Source: Nitrincola iocasae
GTDB lineage: Bacteria; Pseudomonadota; Gammaproteobacteria; Pseudomonadales; Balneatricaceae
DNA length: 64,000 nucleotides
Reading direction: 5' to 3'
NCBI RefSeq assembly: GCF_008727795.1
Contig: NZ_CP044222.1
Coordinates: 3,720,001-3,784,000 of the forward strand
Shown: positions 8,707 to 18,294 of the stretch, piece after piece
Position numbering within the stretch: the stretch's first letter is position 1
Layout of the letters: the number at the start of each line of letters is the position of its first letter
Made by a program: the position numbers and the translations under genes
Notes under the pieces: generated by a model
What the model was told of the DNA's origin: nothing
Database searches by the model: none
What the model saw: the letters and a program-made list of their open reading frames with translations, nothing else

Positions 8707-9613
8707 GGGGTTTTCTCCTGGCACGTGGATGGGCTTGTTCATACACTTGCATCAAATGCTGAAAATCGAGATGCGTGTATATTTGTGTAGTGCTGATATC
8801 ACTGTGTCCGAGCAATTCCTGGACGGCGCGAAGGTCCTGACTGGACTCCAGCATATGACTGGCAAAGCTGTGACGCAGACGGTGCGGATACACCCGCCCC
8901 TGAGCTCCCATATACTCACCCCAGAGGGCCAACCTTAATTCTACTGCTCGGGTTGTCAGGGCGGTACCGCGCTGACTGATAAACAAGGCAGCCGTGCCAC
9001 GACGGTTCCACAGTTGTCGTATTGGTAACCAGTGTTGCAAGGCAAGGATCGCTTGTCGGCCAATCGGCAGTACACGTGTTTTGCGCCCCTTACCCGTCAC
9101 ACGCAGTGTTGCATCGGATAAATCCAGCGCCTGGAGCTCTAATCCGACCAGTTCCGAAACACGCAGTCCCGACGAATAAATCAGCTCCATCATGGCAAAA
9201 TCACGCAGGGTAATTGGCTGGTCATCGGGAGGGCTGAGTAGCTGATTCATTTGCTCGGGATCGAGCGTGCTGGGCAGCCGGCGTCCCGCTTTGGGGGCCT
9301 GTACCGCAAGTGCCGGATTACTGCTCATCCAACCTTCCCGATTCAGGAAACGGTAGAAGGTGCGCGTTGCTGATAACAGGCGGTGCAGACTTCGGCCTGA
9401 CAGACCATTACCATGTAACATGGCAATCGCCTGGCGCAGCTTTTTTTCTGTCAAAACAGACCAACTACCCAACTGCAATAGTTCAAGCTGTTCTGACAAA
9501 CGCTGCAGATCACGCCGGTAATGCTGCAAGGTGTGTGAAGACAATTGTCTTTCACCCTGCAAGTAACGCATAAACGCCTCAATCCATTGCTGTTCGCCAG
9601 GTTGAGGCGCCAT
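8699..9613 (-). CDS. xerC: XerC tyrosine recombinase
   Basis: Taken from the ATG at 9613 (MAPQPGEQQ) this is 304 residues, the usual length; a longer ATG at 9649 lies inside DUF484. XerC with XerD resolves chromosome dimers at dif during cell division. The N-terminal SAM-like domain is followed by the catalytic domain with arginine I in SSGLRVSEL, the HRLRHSFASHML box (His, Arg) and the nucleophilic tyrosine in TTQIYTHLDF. It sits in the conserved dapF-DUF484-xerC-HAD operon, so it is the housekeeping recombinase and not a mobile-element integrase. Confidence 0.95.
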   Translation of the reverse strand: MAPQPGEQQWIEAFMRYLQGERQLSSHTLQHYRRDLQRLSEQLELLQLGSWSVLTEKKLRQAIAMLHGNGLSGRSLHRLLSATRTFYRFLNREGWMSSNPALAVQAPKAGRRLPSTLDPEQMNQLLSPPDDQPITLRDFAMMELIYSSGLRVSELVGLELQALDLSDATLRVTGKGRKTRVLPIGRQAILALQHWLPIRQLWNRRGTAALFISQRGTALTTRAVELRLALWGEYMGAQGRVYPHRLRHSFASHMLESSQDLRAVQELLGHSDISTTQIYTHLDFQHLMQVYEQAHPRARRKPRD

Positions 9614-9614
9614 A

Positions 9615-10331
9615 TCAGGTACGCGGTTGATGCAGAATATGGGTGACAATTCGGCTCAGCACTTCGCCGACATAGCTGAGAAACAAGGTGCCCTGGCTGC
9701 TCTGGAAGTAGTCCGGATCAAAGCTGCCAATAGCCAACAGTCCGAGGGTTTCACCCTTGACCAAGGGCACTACAGCGGCTGACTGAATACGTGCGGCATT
9801 TTCCTGGAACAGGAAACGATTCATCGCTTCACTCAACTGACCACAACTAGGCAAACTGGTTTCAATCAGCGGCTGCACAATACTGCAATCAGACTTAGTC
9901 AAAATACGAAGACTGTTGACATCAAAAGTGACATCGCTGAATAAAATCAGACGCGCATCATCACCATAAAAATCCTGACAGAGGCTTTCCTCGATGGCGA
10001 TGGCGACATCATCAAGCGTCTGAGCTTCCAGCAGCGACAATACCATGCGCTTGGTTTTGTCGAACTGTACATCGTTATGACGGGCGATCTCAATTAATTC
10101 CGACAGATGCCCGTGCAACAGTTGATTGCGTTCGCGCAGCAAAGAGGTCTGCCGCTCGACCAATGAAACCGTTGTACCACGTTGATGCGGTACATACAGC
10201 TTCTCCAGCAACCAGGCATGCTGGTCAAAAAAATCAGGATGGCTGGCCAGATAGTCGGCAACCTGCGCAGTGCTAATCGAATCAGCCGGTGCGTCCGTCA
10301 CAATCTGTTTATCAGTTGCTTGCTGCGTCAT
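9615..10331 (-). CDS. DUF484 family GAF-like protein
   Basis: This 238-residue protein has an N-terminal helical stretch (VADYLASHPDFFDQHAWLLEKL is shared by the family) and a C-terminal GAF-like domain. The function is unknown. It overlaps the dapF stop by four bases and lies directly upstream of xerC, the standard gammaproteobacterial order, which suggests cotranscription but gives no biochemical role. Confidence 0.9.
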   Translation of the reverse strand: MTQQATDKQIVTDAPADSISTAQVADYLASHPDFFDQHAWLLEKLYVPHQRGTTVSLVERQTSLLRERNQLLHGHLSELIEIARHNDVQFDKTKRMVLSLLEAQTLDDVAIAIEESLCQDFYGDDARLILFSDVTFDVNSLRILTKSDCSIVQPLIETSLPSCGQLSEAMNRFLFQENAARIQSAAVVPLVKGETLGLLAIGSFDPDYFQSSQGTLFLSYVGEVLSRIVTHILHQPRT

Positions 10332-11158
10332 AAGTAAACCTGCCCTTCATATACCGTTGTGGCCGGCCCGGTCATCAAAACCGGGGAGCCCTTTCCTTCC
10401 CAACTGATCTGCAGCTTGCCACCAGTCAGATGCACATCGACCTGCTCATCCAGCAAACCACGAAGCCGTCCAGCTACGACAGCCGCGCAGGCACCGGTTC
10501 CACAGGCCTGGGTTTCACCCGCACCCCGTTCAAATACACGCAGCTGGATCTGAGAGCGCGACATTACCTGCATAAAACCGACATTGACCCGTTGCGGGAA
10601 ACGCGCATGGCGCTCAATCAAACGCCCCAGTTGCTTCACCGGTGCCTGCGCTACATCATTAACCAGCAACACACAGTGCGGATTCCCCATAGAGACCGCC
10701 GAAACCTCATAACACTGCCCTTCAATTTCCAATCGATAGATAGCGGCTTCCTGCTCCGCCGCAAAAGGGATCTCGACCGGCTGCAAAACTGGCTCACCCA
10801 TATTCACTTCAACCTGACGGTCTGGCAACAGCGTTAACAACGCACTGCCTTTAGCGGTTTCAACACGTATCTCATTTTTGACGCTCAAGCGGCGTTCACG
10901 CACAAAACGGGCAAAACAGCGAGCACCATTACCACAGTGTTCCACCTCTGAACCGTCGGCATTGTAGATACGGTAACGAAAATCCATATCCGGACGTGTC
11001 GGCGGTTCAACCAATAGCAACTGGTCAAAGCCCACACCTGTATGCCGGTCTGCCAGGCGCTTGACGGTATCGGTATTGAGACGGACACGCTGTGCCACGG
11101 CATCAATCACCATAAAGTCATTCCCCAGACCATGCATTTTACTGAATCTTACCAGCAT
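10328..11158 (-). CDS. dapF: DapF, diaminopimelate epimerase
   Basis: This 276-residue enzyme converts LL- to meso-diaminopimelate for lysine and peptidoglycan synthesis. The two catalytic cysteines are visible in HCGNGARCF (about residue 75) and QACGTGACAA (about residue 219). The N-terminus MLVRFSKMHGLGNDFMVID is canonical. It follows lysA by 12 nt and overlaps DUF484 by four bases, so one lysA-dapF-DUF484-xerC transcript is expected. Confidence 0.97.
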   Translation of the reverse strand: MLVRFSKMHGLGNDFMVIDAVAQRVRLNTDTVKRLADRHTGVGFDQLLLVEPPTRPDMDFRYRIYNADGSEVEHCGNGARCFARFVRERRLSVKNEIRVETAKGSALLTLLPDRQVEVNMGEPVLQPVEIPFAAEQEAAIYRLEIEGQCYEVSAVSMGNPHCVLLVNDVAQAPVKQLGRLIERHARFPQRVNVGFMQVMSRSQIQLRVFERGAGETQACGTGACAAVVAGRLRGLLDEQVDVHLTGGKLQISWEGKGSPVLMTGPATTVYEGQVYL

Positions 11159-11170
11159 GTATTTCTCCGC

Positions 11171-12427
11171 TCAGCAATCGCCGGGCAGTAGCTGTTCGCC
11201 CTGCATCAGATCACTGATTTTTTCCCGTTCACGAATGACAAAGACCTGATTATCATCAACCATCAATTCAACCGGACGCGGACGACTGTTGTAATTGGAC
11301 GCCATAACAAAACCATAAGCCCCGGCTGAACAGACCGCCAGCAGATCACCAGCTTGCAAATTCAATTCCCGGTCTTTACCCAAAAAGTCGCCGGTTTCAC
11401 AGATAGGGCCAACTAAATCCCAATGTCTGGATTCTCCCTCATCACGCAGGCTAAGCGGAATAATTTCCTGATAGGCGCTGTAGAGGGCGGGACGGATCAG
11501 GTCATTCATCGCCGCATCAATAATGGCAAAGTTCTTCTCACCTGTCTGCTTGAGAAACTCAACCCGGGTCAGCAATACACCGGCATTCGCAACAATCGAG
11601 CGGCCTGGTTCAAAAATCAGCTGTAACGGCCGATCGCCTAAGCGTTCCAACATAGCCGCAATAAAGGCATCCGGAGCCGGTGGCGTCTCATCGGTATAGC
11701 AAACACCCAGGCCTCCACCGAGATCCAGATGAGAAATGTGAATACCCTCAGTCTGCAACCGATCGACCAATTGTAACAAACGTTCCAGTGCATCCAGAAA
11801 TGGGCTGATTTCGGTCAACTGACTGCCAATATGGCAATCCATGCCTACTACGTCAACTCCCGGTAAAGCAGCGGCGCGTCGATACACGACGATAGCCTGA
11901 TCAATATCGATACCAAATTTATTTTCTTTAAGTCCTGTGGATATATAAGGATGGGTTCCCGCATCAACATCTGGATTGACACGGAATGAAACCCGCGCCA
12001 CCTTGCCCGCCTCCAGAGCCACGGCATTGACACGATCCAGCTCAGCATCAGATTCAATGTTGAAACAGAAAATACCCACATCCAGTGCCCGACGTATTTC
12101 ATCAGCCTGCTTGCCAACGCCGGAAAAAACCACCTTGGCCGGATCACCACCCGCTCGCAACACCCGCTCTAGTTCACCGATAGAGACAATATCAAAACCC
12201 GCACCCAGGCGAGCCAGCAGATTCAGTAAAGCAATATTGGAGTTGGCCTTAACCGCATAACAAATCAGCGCACCTCGCCCCTGCAATGCATTGGCATACG
12301 CCAGGTAAGCACGTTCTATGGCGTCACGGGAGTATACATAAGCAGGCGTCCCGTGGGTGGCAGCCAGAGTATCCAGAGCCATCTCTTCACAGAACAATCG
12401 ACCATTACGGTATTCAAAACTTTCCAT
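11171..12427 (-). CDS. lysA: LysA, diaminopimelate decarboxylase
   Basis: This 418-residue PLP enzyme of the fold-III (alanine racemase-like) class decarboxylates meso-diaminopimelate to lysine. The PLP lysine is in CYAVKANSN near residue 60; MDCHIGSQLT, GGGLGV, EPGRSIVANAG and the active-site CSAGAYGF cysteine are visible. It is eight bases downstream of lptM and upstream of dapF, linking lysine and peptidoglycan precursor synthesis in one operon. Confidence 0.97.
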   Translation of the reverse strand: MESFEYRNGRLFCEEMALDTLAATHGTPAYVYSRDAIERAYLAYANALQGRGALICYAVKANSNIALLNLLARLGAGFDIVSIGELERVLRAGGDPAKVVFSGVGKQADEIRRALDVGIFCFNIESDAELDRVNAVALEAGKVARVSFRVNPDVDAGTHPYISTGLKENKFGIDIDQAIVVYRRAAALPGVDVVGMDCHIGSQLTEISPFLDALERLLQLVDRLQTEGIHISHLDLGGGLGVCYTDETPPAPDAFIAAMLERLGDRPLQLIFEPGRSIVANAGVLLTRVEFLKQTGEKNFAIIDAAMNDLIRPALYSAYQEIIPLSLRDEGESRHWDLVGPICETGDFLGKDRELNLQAGDLLAVCSAGAYGFVMASNYNSRPRPVELMVDDNQVFVIREREKISDLMQGEQLLPGDC

Positions 12428-12435
12428 CGGTTATC

Positions 12436-12552
12436 TCATTCACCCTGTTCGGTTGTGGTATCCGGCTGTTCCGGCAGATACAGTGGTCCTTTCTGTCCGC
12501 AACCACCCAAAAACAGCAGGCTTGCAAACACCACTGACCAGAAAATTTTCAT
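12436..12552 (-). CDS. lptM: LptM (YifL-like) small lipoprotein
   Basis: This is a 38-residue lipoprotein. The signal peptide MKIFWSVVFASLLFLGG is followed by the lipobox cysteine (residue 18) and the diagnostic CGQKGPLYLP motif, then a short acidic tail. LptM binds the LptD-LptE translocon and helps oxidative maturation of LptD in enterobacteria, mimicking LPS. It is directly upstream of lysA, its conserved position. The match to the motif is strong despite the tiny size. Confidence 0.9.
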   Translation of the reverse strand: MKIFWSVVFASLLFLGGCGQKGPLYLPEQPDTTTEQGE

Positions 12553-12767
12553 ACGGCACCACCCTCAGGGCTGATTATCTGATTAAACCGGTGATTATAA
12601 CCTGATGTAGCGTGTTATTGGCAGTGGCGAGGCAATACAAGCAGGGGCAAGCTTTTTAAAATTGCGCAATAATAACGCGGGTACTATTATCTGATATGTA
12701 TCATGGCTCTACAGATCTACCTATGCTGAATTGCATCCAGCCTATGCCGGCATCAATGGAGAACAAT

Positions 12768-14681
12768 ATGCTAAAGCGACTAAAAATGACTCCCAGGCTG
12801 ATTTTGTTCACCAGCTTACCCCTCGCTTTATGCCTTTTTTTGGCCGCTTATATCGTTATTCAGCACACCAGTCGTACGGTAGCATCACAGGGGGAGGCCT
12901 CTGCCAACATGGTTGCATCCAGCAGTGCCGATGGTGTCAGCGCCTGGATTAACTCACGCATGGCTGTCCTTCAGACCCTCGCCAGCACGGCGACACTCAC
13001 CAGCGGGAATACCGATGACATCTTTGCGTTTATACAGGACTTTGGCAAAAAAATGGATGATAGCTTCCAGGTCATGCTATTTATTGATCTCGAAGGTAAC
13101 GGTTACCACCACAATGGCAACATTGCCGACCGTGCAAACCGAGACTACTTTCAGAAGCTGGTCATTCAAAAAAGTCAGGCAACGCTGGTCAGCGATCCTC
13201 TGATTTCCGGCTCTACTGGCGATGCCATCGTTGTGATGGCTCAAGCTGTATATAATGCGTCTGGCCAAGTCATCGGATTGCTCGCTGCCACTGTGACACT
13301 GGATACACTAACTCAACTCATTGATGAGGTTTCCACCGATCAGGCCAGTGCCTGGCTGATAGACTCACGCGGCGTTTACATCGCTCATCCGGACACAGAC
13401 CGAAGAATGAAAGACAACGCTCTGGATTCACAGTTCCCTGAGTACGCAGCGCTGTCTAAACGAATGGTTGCAGGTGAAACCGGTATAGCAGAACTACAGC
13501 TTGATGGCCAACAGCGATCCATTATTGCCTATCACCCAGTAGAGAACACCCCAGGCTGGGCGCTCGCTGTTGCGCTACCTTATAAACACGTGATGGCAGC
13601 GGCAACAAACTTACGTTCATCCTTAATACTGGCGTTTTCCATTACACTGATTGTTTTAGTTATCATTATTATGCTTGTCTCGCGCGTGATTGTTAAACCT
13701 ATCAACGCAACACGCTCTGCACTAGACCAGATTGCAGCTGGAGATGGAGACCTCACTCAACGCTTAAGTGAAGAACGACTGGATGAGTTGGGTGACCTGG
13801 CCAGAAGCTTCAACAAGTTCGTGAGCGGTGTGCAACTGGTGATCAAACAGGTTTCTGATGCATCTATACAGCTCGGAGCGGCCGCTGAAGAGCTGGCAGT
13901 ATCCAGCCAGGTCACCAATCAACAAGTTCAACAACAAAGTCACGAAACGACGCTTGCCGCGACGTCAATGACACAGATGGCAGCATCAGTCACTCAGGTT
14001 GCGGGCAATGCGGCTCAAGCGGCACAGGCTGCCGATACGTGTAACCAGTCTGTCAAAGATGGAGAATCCATCGTTCAGAAAAGCGCTAATGAAGTAGACC
14101 TGTTGGCTCAAGAAGTCCAAAAAGCCGTAGAGGTTATGCAACGCTTGCAAGAAGATACTGAATCCATTGGCACCGTGCTGGCAGTAATCCGCGGCATCGC
14201 TGAACAAACAAACCTTCTGGCACTCAATGCCGCTATTGAGGCCGCCCGAGCTGGAGAGTATGGGCGTGGCTTTGCGGTTGTCGCCGATGAGGTTAGAACC
14301 CTGGCCACACGCACACAGAGCTCTACGGAAGAGATTCGTAATATTATTGAAAAGCTGCAAAACGCCTCAAGACATGCCGCCGATGTCATGCAAAATAGCT
14401 ATTCCAAAGCGCATGTAGCTGTTGAGTGTGCCGGACAGGCTTCGGACAAACTTCAGGATATAACTGGCGTCATCGCCACCATCAACGATATGAATACTCA
14501 AATTGCCAGTGCTACAGAAGAGCAGTCTGCTGTTGCAGATGATGTCAGTCAGACGCTAGTGCGTATTAGCAGTGGCGTCGAGCAACTATCCAGTGGGTCA
14601 AGTAATATTGCCGCAGCAAGTGATGAACTGGCACAACTGGCTAATCAGCTACAGGCCAGAGTGGGGCGTTTCAAAGTATAG
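12768..14681 (+). CDS. Methyl-accepting chemotaxis protein with Cache sensor
   Basis: The start is set at the ATG at 12768 because a GGAGAA ribosome site precedes it, giving 637 residues; an upstream ATG at 12696 would add 24 residues. Order: TM1 (about 10-32), a periplasmic double-Cache-type sensor (about 35-275), TM2 (about 283-306), HAMP, then the signalling domain with the hairpin tip NLLALNAAIEAARAG and the stretch FAVVADEVRTLA (about 477-512). No C-terminal CheR-binding pentapeptide is seen. The ligand cannot be told from sequence; Cache domains of this type often bind amino or organic acids. It is a solitary gene lying where many relatives have cyaY. Confidence 0.92.
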   Translation: MLKRLKMTPRLILFTSLPLALCLFLAAYIVIQHTSRTVASQGEASANMVASSSADGVSAWINSRMAVLQTLASTATLTSGNTDDIFAFIQDFGKKMDDSFQVMLFIDLEGNGYHHNGNIADRANRDYFQKLVIQKSQATLVSDPLISGSTGDAIVVMAQAVYNASGQVIGLLAATVTLDTLTQLIDEVSTDQASAWLIDSRGVYIAHPDTDRRMKDNALDSQFPEYAALSKRMVAGETGIAELQLDGQQRSIIAYHPVENTPGWALAVALPYKHVMAAATNLRSSLILAFSITLIVLVIIIMLVSRVIVKPINATRSALDQIAAGDGDLTQRLSEERLDELGDLARSFNKFVSGVQLVIKQVSDASIQLGAAAEELAVSSQVTNQQVQQQSHETTLAATSMTQMAASVTQVAGNAAQAAQAADTCNQSVKDGESIVQKSANEVDLLAQEVQKAVEVMQRLQEDTESIGTVLAVIRGIAEQTNLLALNAAIEAARAGEYGRGFAVVADEVRTLATRTQSSTEEIRNIIEKLQNASRHAADVMQNSYSKAHVAVECAGQASDKLQDITGVIATINDMNTQIASATEEQSAVADDVSQTLVRISSGVEQLSSGSSNIAAASDELAQLANQLQARVGRFKV

Positions 14682-14689
14682 CTTGCGCC

Positions 14690-14721
14690 AAAGAGCATGG
14701 AGCACACCCTGGGTGCTCTTT
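14690..14721. terminator. Hairpin between the chemoreceptor and deacetylase genes
   Basis: An outer pairing AAAGAGCA/TGCTCTTT and an alternative inner pairing GAGCAC/GTGCTC lie between convergent genes. The T tract is short on both strands, so termination strength is uncertain. It may act in both directions. Confidence 0.45.
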
Positions 14722-14731
14722 GAACAAGAAA

Positions 14732-15517
14732 TCAATATAAAGCTGGCGAGTCAGTCAAGCTGACCGCTTGCTGTTGCAAGCGTGACATAAAACGGTCGCT
14801 GGACAGATAAGTCAATTCACGCTGGCGAGACAGAGCCAACCCGGATACGCCCTCGCCGGTAGCTCCCGGATGGCACATGATCAAGCCCCCGGTGGGCAAC
14901 TGATCAACCCAGCCGTGTATCAGACTGGCAAAATCAGCTTCTGGGTTAAGTGAATAGAGCCCCGCAAAGGCTTGTGTAAGGGGTAACTGCTGTCGGCACA
15001 TCTGTGTCACAAAACCTGTGCTCATAAGTCGTAAAACCAGCGCTTTGAGTAAGGCGTCATGGCCTGTCAGACTCGGGGAGACCCGGCGTACCCAGGGTAA
15101 CTGATCGGTATAACGTGCTTGTAGCACTTCGATCAAGACCTGACGAATTCCTGGAAAAACATGAATATGCTGGTGACCATCGACAAAGTCAGGCTGACAA
15201 CCCGACATCGTTTCAAAGTCATCCAATTGCCGCAGCAGTTCATCTCTGACCCACTGACGATCAAGACGGCCTGACAAAGATTGCTGCATCAGTCGCCCTA
15301 AAGGCAAAGCTCGCGATGACTCAGTCAGATTAAAATGTAATCCGATAGCTGCTCTGCCACGAAAAGTCAGCAATGTCGTGGCTGATGAGTCCCAATATGG
15401 CAGACAAGTCATACAACTGACCGCTGACAAACGCTGACACTCTAATAGTTGCAAAATCCCCTCATTGATTTCGGCAGATAAGCCAAAATCATCCGCACAG
15501 AGAACCACTGCTTTCAT
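14732..15517 (-). CDS. ChbG/HpnK (YdjC-fold) deacetylase, NaxD-like candidate
   Basis: The start at 15517 (ATG overlapping the GtrA stop as ATGA) gives 261 residues beginning MKAVVLCADDFGLS. Metal-binding hallmarks of the family are the ADDFG aspartates, the histidine in IGLHFNLT and the HQHIH motif at about residue 120; LIMCHPG is the C-terminal conserved motif. The family deacetylates N-acetylated sugars (ChbG on chitobiose, HpnK on hopanoid sugar, NaxD on undecaprenyl-phosphate GalNAc). Cotranscription with a GT2 polyprenyl-phosphate transferase and a GtrA protein, close to msbA and an ArnT-like gene, points to the NaxD-type lipid A role (inference). Confidence 0.82.
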   Translation of the reverse strand: MKAVVLCADDFGLSAEINEGILQLLECQRLSAVSCMTCLPYWDSSATTLLTFRGRAAIGLHFNLTESSRALPLGRLMQQSLSGRLDRQWVRDELLRQLDDFETMSGCQPDFVDGHQHIHVFPGIRQVLIEVLQARYTDQLPWVRRVSPSLTGHDALLKALVLRLMSTGFVTQMCRQQLPLTQAFAGLYSLNPEADFASLIHGWVDQLPTGGLIMCHPGATGEGVSGLALSRQRELTYLSSDRFMSRLQQQAVSLTDSPALY

Positions 15518-15885
15518 GTTGCAAAAGCCCAAAACCGACTGAACAAATAAGTCATTACCGCGACTACGCCAAGCACGATCAATAGCGCCAGGTCATAACG
15601 CAAAGGAGTGAAGGTCAGCAACAAGGCATACAGGATCTCATTAACAGCAAAGCTGCTCAACGCGACTGTGGCAAAACGCGGCAAGGTACGAGAGTGGCTC
15701 AACTCTTCAGCCTTGAAGGTCAATTTACGATGGCCAAAGTAGCTGACATTGAAAGCAACAACAAAACCAAACACATTAGCCAACAATGGCACCAACCCTA
15801 GCGGCACCAGCAGTCGAACTACCAGCCAGTGCACAATGAGTGCCGTGACACCTACCCCAATAAAGCGGGAAACCTGAGCCAGCAT
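15514..15885 (-). CDS. GtrA family membrane protein, likely polyprenyl-sugar flippase
   Basis: This 123-residue protein has four hydrophobic spans and the GtrA-like pattern (RFIGVGVTALIVHWLVV at the N-terminus, then NVSYFGHRKLTF and a C-terminal YLFSRFWAFAT). GtrA proteins are thought to flip undecaprenyl-phosphate-linked sugars to the periplasm. It overlaps the GT2 gene upstream as TGATG and the deacetylase downstream as ATGA, so the three are translated as a unit. Confidence 0.85.
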   Translation of the reverse strand: MLAQVSRFIGVGVTALIVHWLVVRLLVPLGLVPLLANVFGFVVAFNVSYFGHRKLTFKAEELSHSRTLPRFATVALSSFAVNEILYALLLTFTPLRYDLALLIVLGVVAVMTYLFSRFWAFAT

Positions 15886-16937
15886 CAGTCAACAGACTCT
15901 GTTTTGTGCTCAGTTTTTTTACGCGCGGACGCAGGATGATAATCCGAAATAAGATACACGGGCCGCGCCTTTACTTCAGAGAAAATCCTCGCAACATATT
16001 CACCCAACACACCAACTGACAGTAACTGCACACCACCCAGAAAACCGATACCAGCAACCAAGGTCGGCCAGCCGGGAACATCAACTCCCCAGATCATTGT
16101 TCTCAGTACTACGATGACCGCATACGCGATGGCCAGACAGGAAATCCCTGCACCGATAAACATCCAGATTCGCAAAGGTGTACTGCTGAAAGCGGTAATG
16201 CCTGTCAGGGCCAATGAAGAAAGACGCCGGATACCGAAGGATGTTTGTCCGCTGAAACGAGGAGCAACCTGAAACGGCACGCCGATGCTACGAAACCCGA
16301 CCCACGCAAACAACCCTTTCATCATTCGTTTGCGCTCTGGCAGGGCCCGCAAAGCTCGCACAACTTTGGCGTCCATCATACGAAAATCACCAGCATCAGC
16401 CTGAATTTCGACATCCGCACTCTGACTGAGCATATGATAGAAAAAACCAGTCATCCGGCGTTTAATTGGATGCTCATCCGACCGATCTGCACGTATGCCA
16501 TAAATCATGTCATAACCTTCCAGCCAGTGCTGATAAAAGATTTCCAGCACATCAACCGGATGTTGCATATCAGAGTCCATCAGGATCACCAGATCCGAAT
16601 CAGCATGGTCAAGACCAGCACTCATAGCTGCTTCTTTGCCAAAATTTCGCGATAGTCGGATCAACGACACAGGATACTGCTCAGCCAATTGGATCGCTAC
16701 GGCTGAAGTAGCATCTCGACTGCCATCGTCCACTACCAACACTTCAAAACGGCCAGATAACCGGGGCAAGTATTCACAAAGCAACGGGATCATCTCTTGC
16801 AAGTTTTCTGCTTCATTGTATGCCGGCAGAATACAGGTGATGGATGGGGGCAACTCCATCTTTCGAGGTGTTAGTGATGGATCCGATTCCGATGTATGTT
16901 GTGTTATTTTTTCGGGCATTATTCTATCCAGTTTCAA
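15885..16937 (-). CDS. GT2 polyprenyl-phosphate glycosyltransferase (GtrB/ArnC/FlmF2-like)
   Basis: This 350-residue GT-A enzyme begins its catalytic domain at about residue 32 (CILPAYNEAENL), has the metal motif ILMDSDMQHP near residue 123 and ends with two transmembrane helices (WMFIGAGISCLAIAYAVIV and the following span). This layout is that of DPM1/GtrB/ArnC transferases, which move a sugar from a nucleotide donor to undecaprenyl phosphate on the cytoplasmic face. An in-frame ATG at residue 27 is an alternative start. The GtrA and deacetylase genes follow directly. The sugar is unknown; N-acetylgalactosamine or N-acetylglucosamine would fit the deacetylase. Confidence 0.88.
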   Translation of the reverse strand: MKLDRIMPEKITQHTSESDPSLTPRKMELPPSITCILPAYNEAENLQEMIPLLCEYLPRLSGRFEVLVVDDGSRDATSAVAIQLAEQYPVSLIRLSRNFGKEAAMSAGLDHADSDLVILMDSDMQHPVDVLEIFYQHWLEGYDMIYGIRADRSDEHPIKRRMTGFFYHMLSQSADVEIQADAGDFRMMDAKVVRALRALPERKRMMKGLFAWVGFRSIGVPFQVAPRFSGQTSFGIRRLSSLALTGITAFSSTPLRIWMFIGAGISCLAIAYAVIVVLRTMIWGVDVPGWPTLVAGIGFLGGVQLLSVGVLGEYVARIFSEVKARPVYLISDYHPASARKKTEHKTESVD

Positions 16938-17007
16938 GTCCTACAGACTTCGAGAGTTAATGGTAAACTATATCTTTGAATTGCGCACCGGATAGCCAGC
17001 AAATCCT

Positions 17008-18294
17008 ATGATAAGTCGTTATATTTACACTCTTGTGTTGCATCTATTGTTGCCCTCTATTCTGATCCGTTTATGGCTCAGAGGACGGCAAGCACCAGCT
17101 TATCGGCAACGCTGGACAGAGCGCCTCGGATTCACCCCACCACTTGCTTCCTCTACTGCACCACTATGGGTTCATGCTGTCTCAGTCGGCGAGGTACAAG
17201 CAGTCGCCACATTAATCCACCGTTTTTTACAGCACCACCCAGAGATTCCGGTACTGATCACCACCATGACCCCGACCGGAGCTGATCGGGTCAAGCAACT
17301 GTTCGGCGAGCAGGTAGCGCACCGCTACTGCCCCTACGATCTACCCTGGGCCATGAGTCGCTTCCTTGACATCACCCAACCACGCGGCTGCGTTATAGTG
17401 GAAACCGAACTCTGGCCCAACTTTTTAAGACAATGCCAGCGCAAACAGATTCCAACTTTATTAGCCAATGCACGTTTATCGGAGCGCTCTGCACGCGGTT
17501 ACGCCCGCTTTCCCAGCCTGACCCGAGATATGCTCAATCGGCTCAGCCGGGTCGCTGTACAGGATCACACAGATGGTGAGCGCTTCAAAGCACTTGGCCT
17601 GGATCCTTCCCGTCTCAATGTCATCGGCAGTATCAAATTTGATGTAGAAATCAACCCGCAATGGGCCAAAGATGCGCGACAACTGCGGCAGCACTGGGGT
17701 GCAGCACGCCCGGTATTCCTGGCGGCCAGCACTCATGATGATGAAGAATCCCAGCTCCTGGCAAACCTGCCAGAACTATTATCTGCCTATCCTGATCTGT
17801 TGATTGTGCTGGTGCCCCGCCACCCCGAACGTTTTGATACGGTTGCCCAACTTTGCCAGTCTTCCGGATTAACCTGTACCCGGCGCAGCCAGAATACTCT
17901 CGCCAGCCCGGACACGCAGATTTACCTGGCGGACACCATGGGGGAGCTGATGTCCTTCTGTAGTGCTGCTGATATTGTCTTTGTTGGCGGCTCACTGATT
18001 GAGCGCGGTGGCCATAACCCACTAGAACCCGCTCTGTTGGGTAAACCCGTGATTACCGGATTGCATACCTTTAACTTCGCTGCCATCACCCAAGGGTTGG
18101 CTTCGGCAGGCGCGCTGAGTCAGGTTAAAAATGCCAAGGACGTGATGTCACAATTGCAGTTCTGGCTGAGCAACCCCGACAGTGCCACATGCGCAGGGCA
18201 AGCCGCCCAGGACTATGTTGCCAGCCATGCAGGCGCACTCAGCCGTCTTGAAGCCGAACTGGAACCGCTGCTGAAAACAACAACTAATCAATAA
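17008..18294 (+). CDS. waaA: WaaA, Kdo transferase
   Basis: This 428-residue GT30 enzyme transfers Kdo residues to lipid IVA at the inner membrane. An N-terminal anchor is followed by WVHAVSVGEVQA, whose glutamate is the catalytic base, then VETELWPNFL, and the C-terminal donor-binding part with GGHNPLEPA. It is divergent from the GT2 operon and convergent with the ArnT-like gene, which it overlaps by seven bases at the stop. Together with msbA and the acyltransferase nearby it completes the lipid A-Kdo step. Whether it adds one or two Kdo units cannot be read from sequence. Confidence 0.95.
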   Translation: MISRYIYTLVLHLLLPSILIRLWLRGRQAPAYRQRWTERLGFTPPLASSTAPLWVHAVSVGEVQAVATLIHRFLQHHPEIPVLITTMTPTGADRVKQLFGEQVAHRYCPYDLPWAMSRFLDITQPRGCVIVETELWPNFLRQCQRKQIPTLLANARLSERSARGYARFPSLTRDMLNRLSRVAVQDHTDGERFKALGLDPSRLNVIGSIKFDVEINPQWAKDARQLRQHWGAARPVFLAASTHDDEESQLLANLPELLSAYPDLLIVLVPRHPERFDTVAQLCQSSGLTCTRRSQNTLASPDTQIYLADTMGELMSFCSAADIVFVGGSLIERGGHNPLEPALLGKPVITGLHTFNFAAITQGLASAGALSQVKNAKDVMSQLQFWLSNPDSATCAGQAAQDYVASHAGALSRLEAELEPLLKTTTNQ

